Part shown: one piece after another, positions 63,044 through 64,000 of the stretch
Numbering within the stretch: the first letter of the stretch is position 1
Layout: each line of letters begins with the position of its first letter
Assembly (NCBI GenBank): GCA_024704765.1
Contig: JAKMXF010000299.1
Location: forward strand, 310,001 to 374,000
DNA length: 64,000 nt
Origin: Oopsacas minuta
Lineage: Eukaryota; Porifera; Hexactinellida; Lyssacinosida; Leucopsacidae
Direction of reading: 5' to 3'
Made by a program: the position numbers and the translations under genes
The notes under the pieces: generated by a model
The model's input: the letters and a program-made list of their open reading frames with translations, nothing else
What the model was told of the DNA's origin: nothing
Databases searched by the model: none

Positions 63044-64000
63044 ATGGATGGTTTACGTGAACTTAACAAACAGATTGATGCTAAGAATAAAGATGAATTT
63101 TACAAGACAAAGGGAAGAATTCCATTGATACGTTCTCTTGAAGAGTTTATATCAACAGACTTAGAAAAAGATTCAAACTACAATACAATAGTACAAGCAA
63201 CCCCATCTCTAGTCCAATCCCAACAAGAATTATTATTTGAACACTCCACATTACCAACACAAGCAACTACATTATTGGATACAGCGATGGAACAATGTCA
63301 TCCAATCCCTACCGGAATACTTAGTGTAGATATGCTATTACAAGGTGGTATATATCCAGGAGAGGTTACAGAGATACTCGGGGCTATTTCTACAGGAAAA
63401 ACGCAGTTATTACACCTGTTGGCTATTAATTGCGCACATTCGCTCAACGCAGTTCTGTATATTGATAATAATTGTAGTTTTAGTGCTAGAAGAGCGATAC
63501 GATTGTGGTCTAAAATAAATTCTCATAGTGATGAAACACAAAGTAGAACTGGAGAGAATATGCTCAAGAATATACATGTAATTTCCCTATATGATCCTTT
63601 CTTGTTACTACAAATGTTGAGGAAATTACTCATAAATATTCAAGAGAAAACTAGCGATTTCTATTTTACATTGAAATTAGTTATTTTTGATAATTTCTCA
63701 TATCTTTTATCTCAAATCTTGGATGGATATACAGTTCAAGGATCGGTGATGTATTCACAAATAGAGAAGACGATTAAATATATAGCGAATGTACACAATA
63801 TCGCGGTTGTTGTCGCGAATAGAACTTCACCTAATTTTACCAGCACAGATCTAAACACATTCAAATACACTAGACTAGGTTATCATTGGAATAATGTAGC
63901 TTCAACTAGAATACTATTAGAACGTGATACTACACAGATTGCTACACTTGAAACAGAATTGAGAGCTAAAATCAAGTTATTCCTTATAAGATCTAATTTA
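63044..64000 (+). CDS. RAD51D: RAD51D recombination mediator, 3' end outside the window
   Basis: RAD51D is a RAD51 paralogue of the BCDX2 complex that promotes RAD51 filament formation. 319 codons are present and the frame is still open at the window edge. The N-terminal segment (residues 1-100) is followed by the paralogue signature MLLQGGIYPGEVTEILGAIS leading into Walker A GAISTGKTQ, then AVLYIDNNCSFSARRAIRL, Walker B-like KLVIFDNFSYLL, and IAVVVANRTSPNF. GGIYPGEVTEI...GKTQ is closest to RAD51D; XRCC2 and RAD51C are less likely. Start at ATG 63044 (ACCATGG context). No intron seen so far. Confidence 0.78.
   Translation, partial: MDGLRELNKQIDAKNKDEFYKTKGRIPLIRSLEEFISTDLEKDSNYNTIVQATPSLVQSQQELLFEHSTLPTQATTLLDTAMEQCHPIPTGILSVDMLLQGGIYPGEVTEILGAISTGKTQLLHLLAINCAHSLNAVLYIDNNCSFSARRAIRLWSKINSHSDETQSRTGENMLKNIHVISLYDPFLLLQMLRKLLINIQEKTSDFYFTLKLVIFDNFSYLLSQILDGYTVQGSVMYSQIEKTIKYIANVHNIAVVVANRTSPNFTSTDLNTFKYTRLGYHWNNVASTRILLERDTTQIATLETELRAKIKLFLIRSNL

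Noticed and set aside
1-64000. CRISPR arrays, bacterial operons or ribosome-binding sites
   Set aside because: The gene content and GT-AG introns are animal; the regular repeats seen are TIR elements or laminin LE modules.

Overview
This is animal nuclear DNA. It is AT-rich and gene-dense, with GT-AG introns that are mostly 50-350 bp. The metazoan marker genes include a laminin chain, a CARD-caspase joined to an NLR/ROCO protein, WASHC1, endophilin B, GRAMD1/Aster, SLC4, TAF1A and DMC1. Most CDSs (seipin, TELO2, TAF1A, GPAA1, SIL1, a 1020-aa SLC4 transporter, NT5DC2/3 and others) are a single uninterrupted exon. Such intron poverty, diverged sequences and short intergenic spaces suggest a compact sponge-like genome. 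A glass sponge (Hexactinellida, Oopsacas type) is my best guess, by inference only.

Layout. 1-821 holds no recognised gene. 822-30090 is an uninterrupted plus-strand run: seipin, TELO2, TAF1A, the NACHT-LRR-Roc-COR-CARD-caspase gene, SNRPG, GPAA1, QPRT, SIL1, a mitochondrial-type Sel1-repeat protein, an F-box/WD40 protein and a 12-exon laminin gamma-like gene. At 30475-31125 a START-domain gene lies on the minus strand, head to head with GRAMD1. From 31754 to 49336, on the plus strand, are GRAMD1, HYKK, WASHC1 (with a coiled-coil/NHL gene nested antisense in its 2.5-kb intron), endophilin B, NT5DC2/3, an SLC46-type MFS transporter and an SLC4 transporter. 50224-57729 is a 10-exon gene for a LIM-LIM-RGS-PX protein, with an ANKRD60-like gene nested antisense in its 2.9-kb intron. 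Last come DMC1 (minus), a class-3 lipase, FAHD1, TIMMDC1 and the 5' part of RAD51D, which runs off the window.

Most genes are unrelated housekeeping functions: rRNA transcription, PIKK maturation, splicing, GPI transfer, NAD synthesis, ER folding, lipid transfer, endosomal actin, recombination and mitochondrial complex I assembly. The most unusual objects are a single reading frame, made by a 71-nt intron, that carries an NLR-type sensor, a ROCO GTPase and a CARD-caspase; a laminin gamma-like chain with both LF and L4 domains; and a LIM-RGS-PX protein. Introns and intergenic spaces are packed with short terminal-inverted-repeat elements (pogo-like, hAT-like and others), several of them nested. 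No tRNA, rRNA or CRISPR was recognised.
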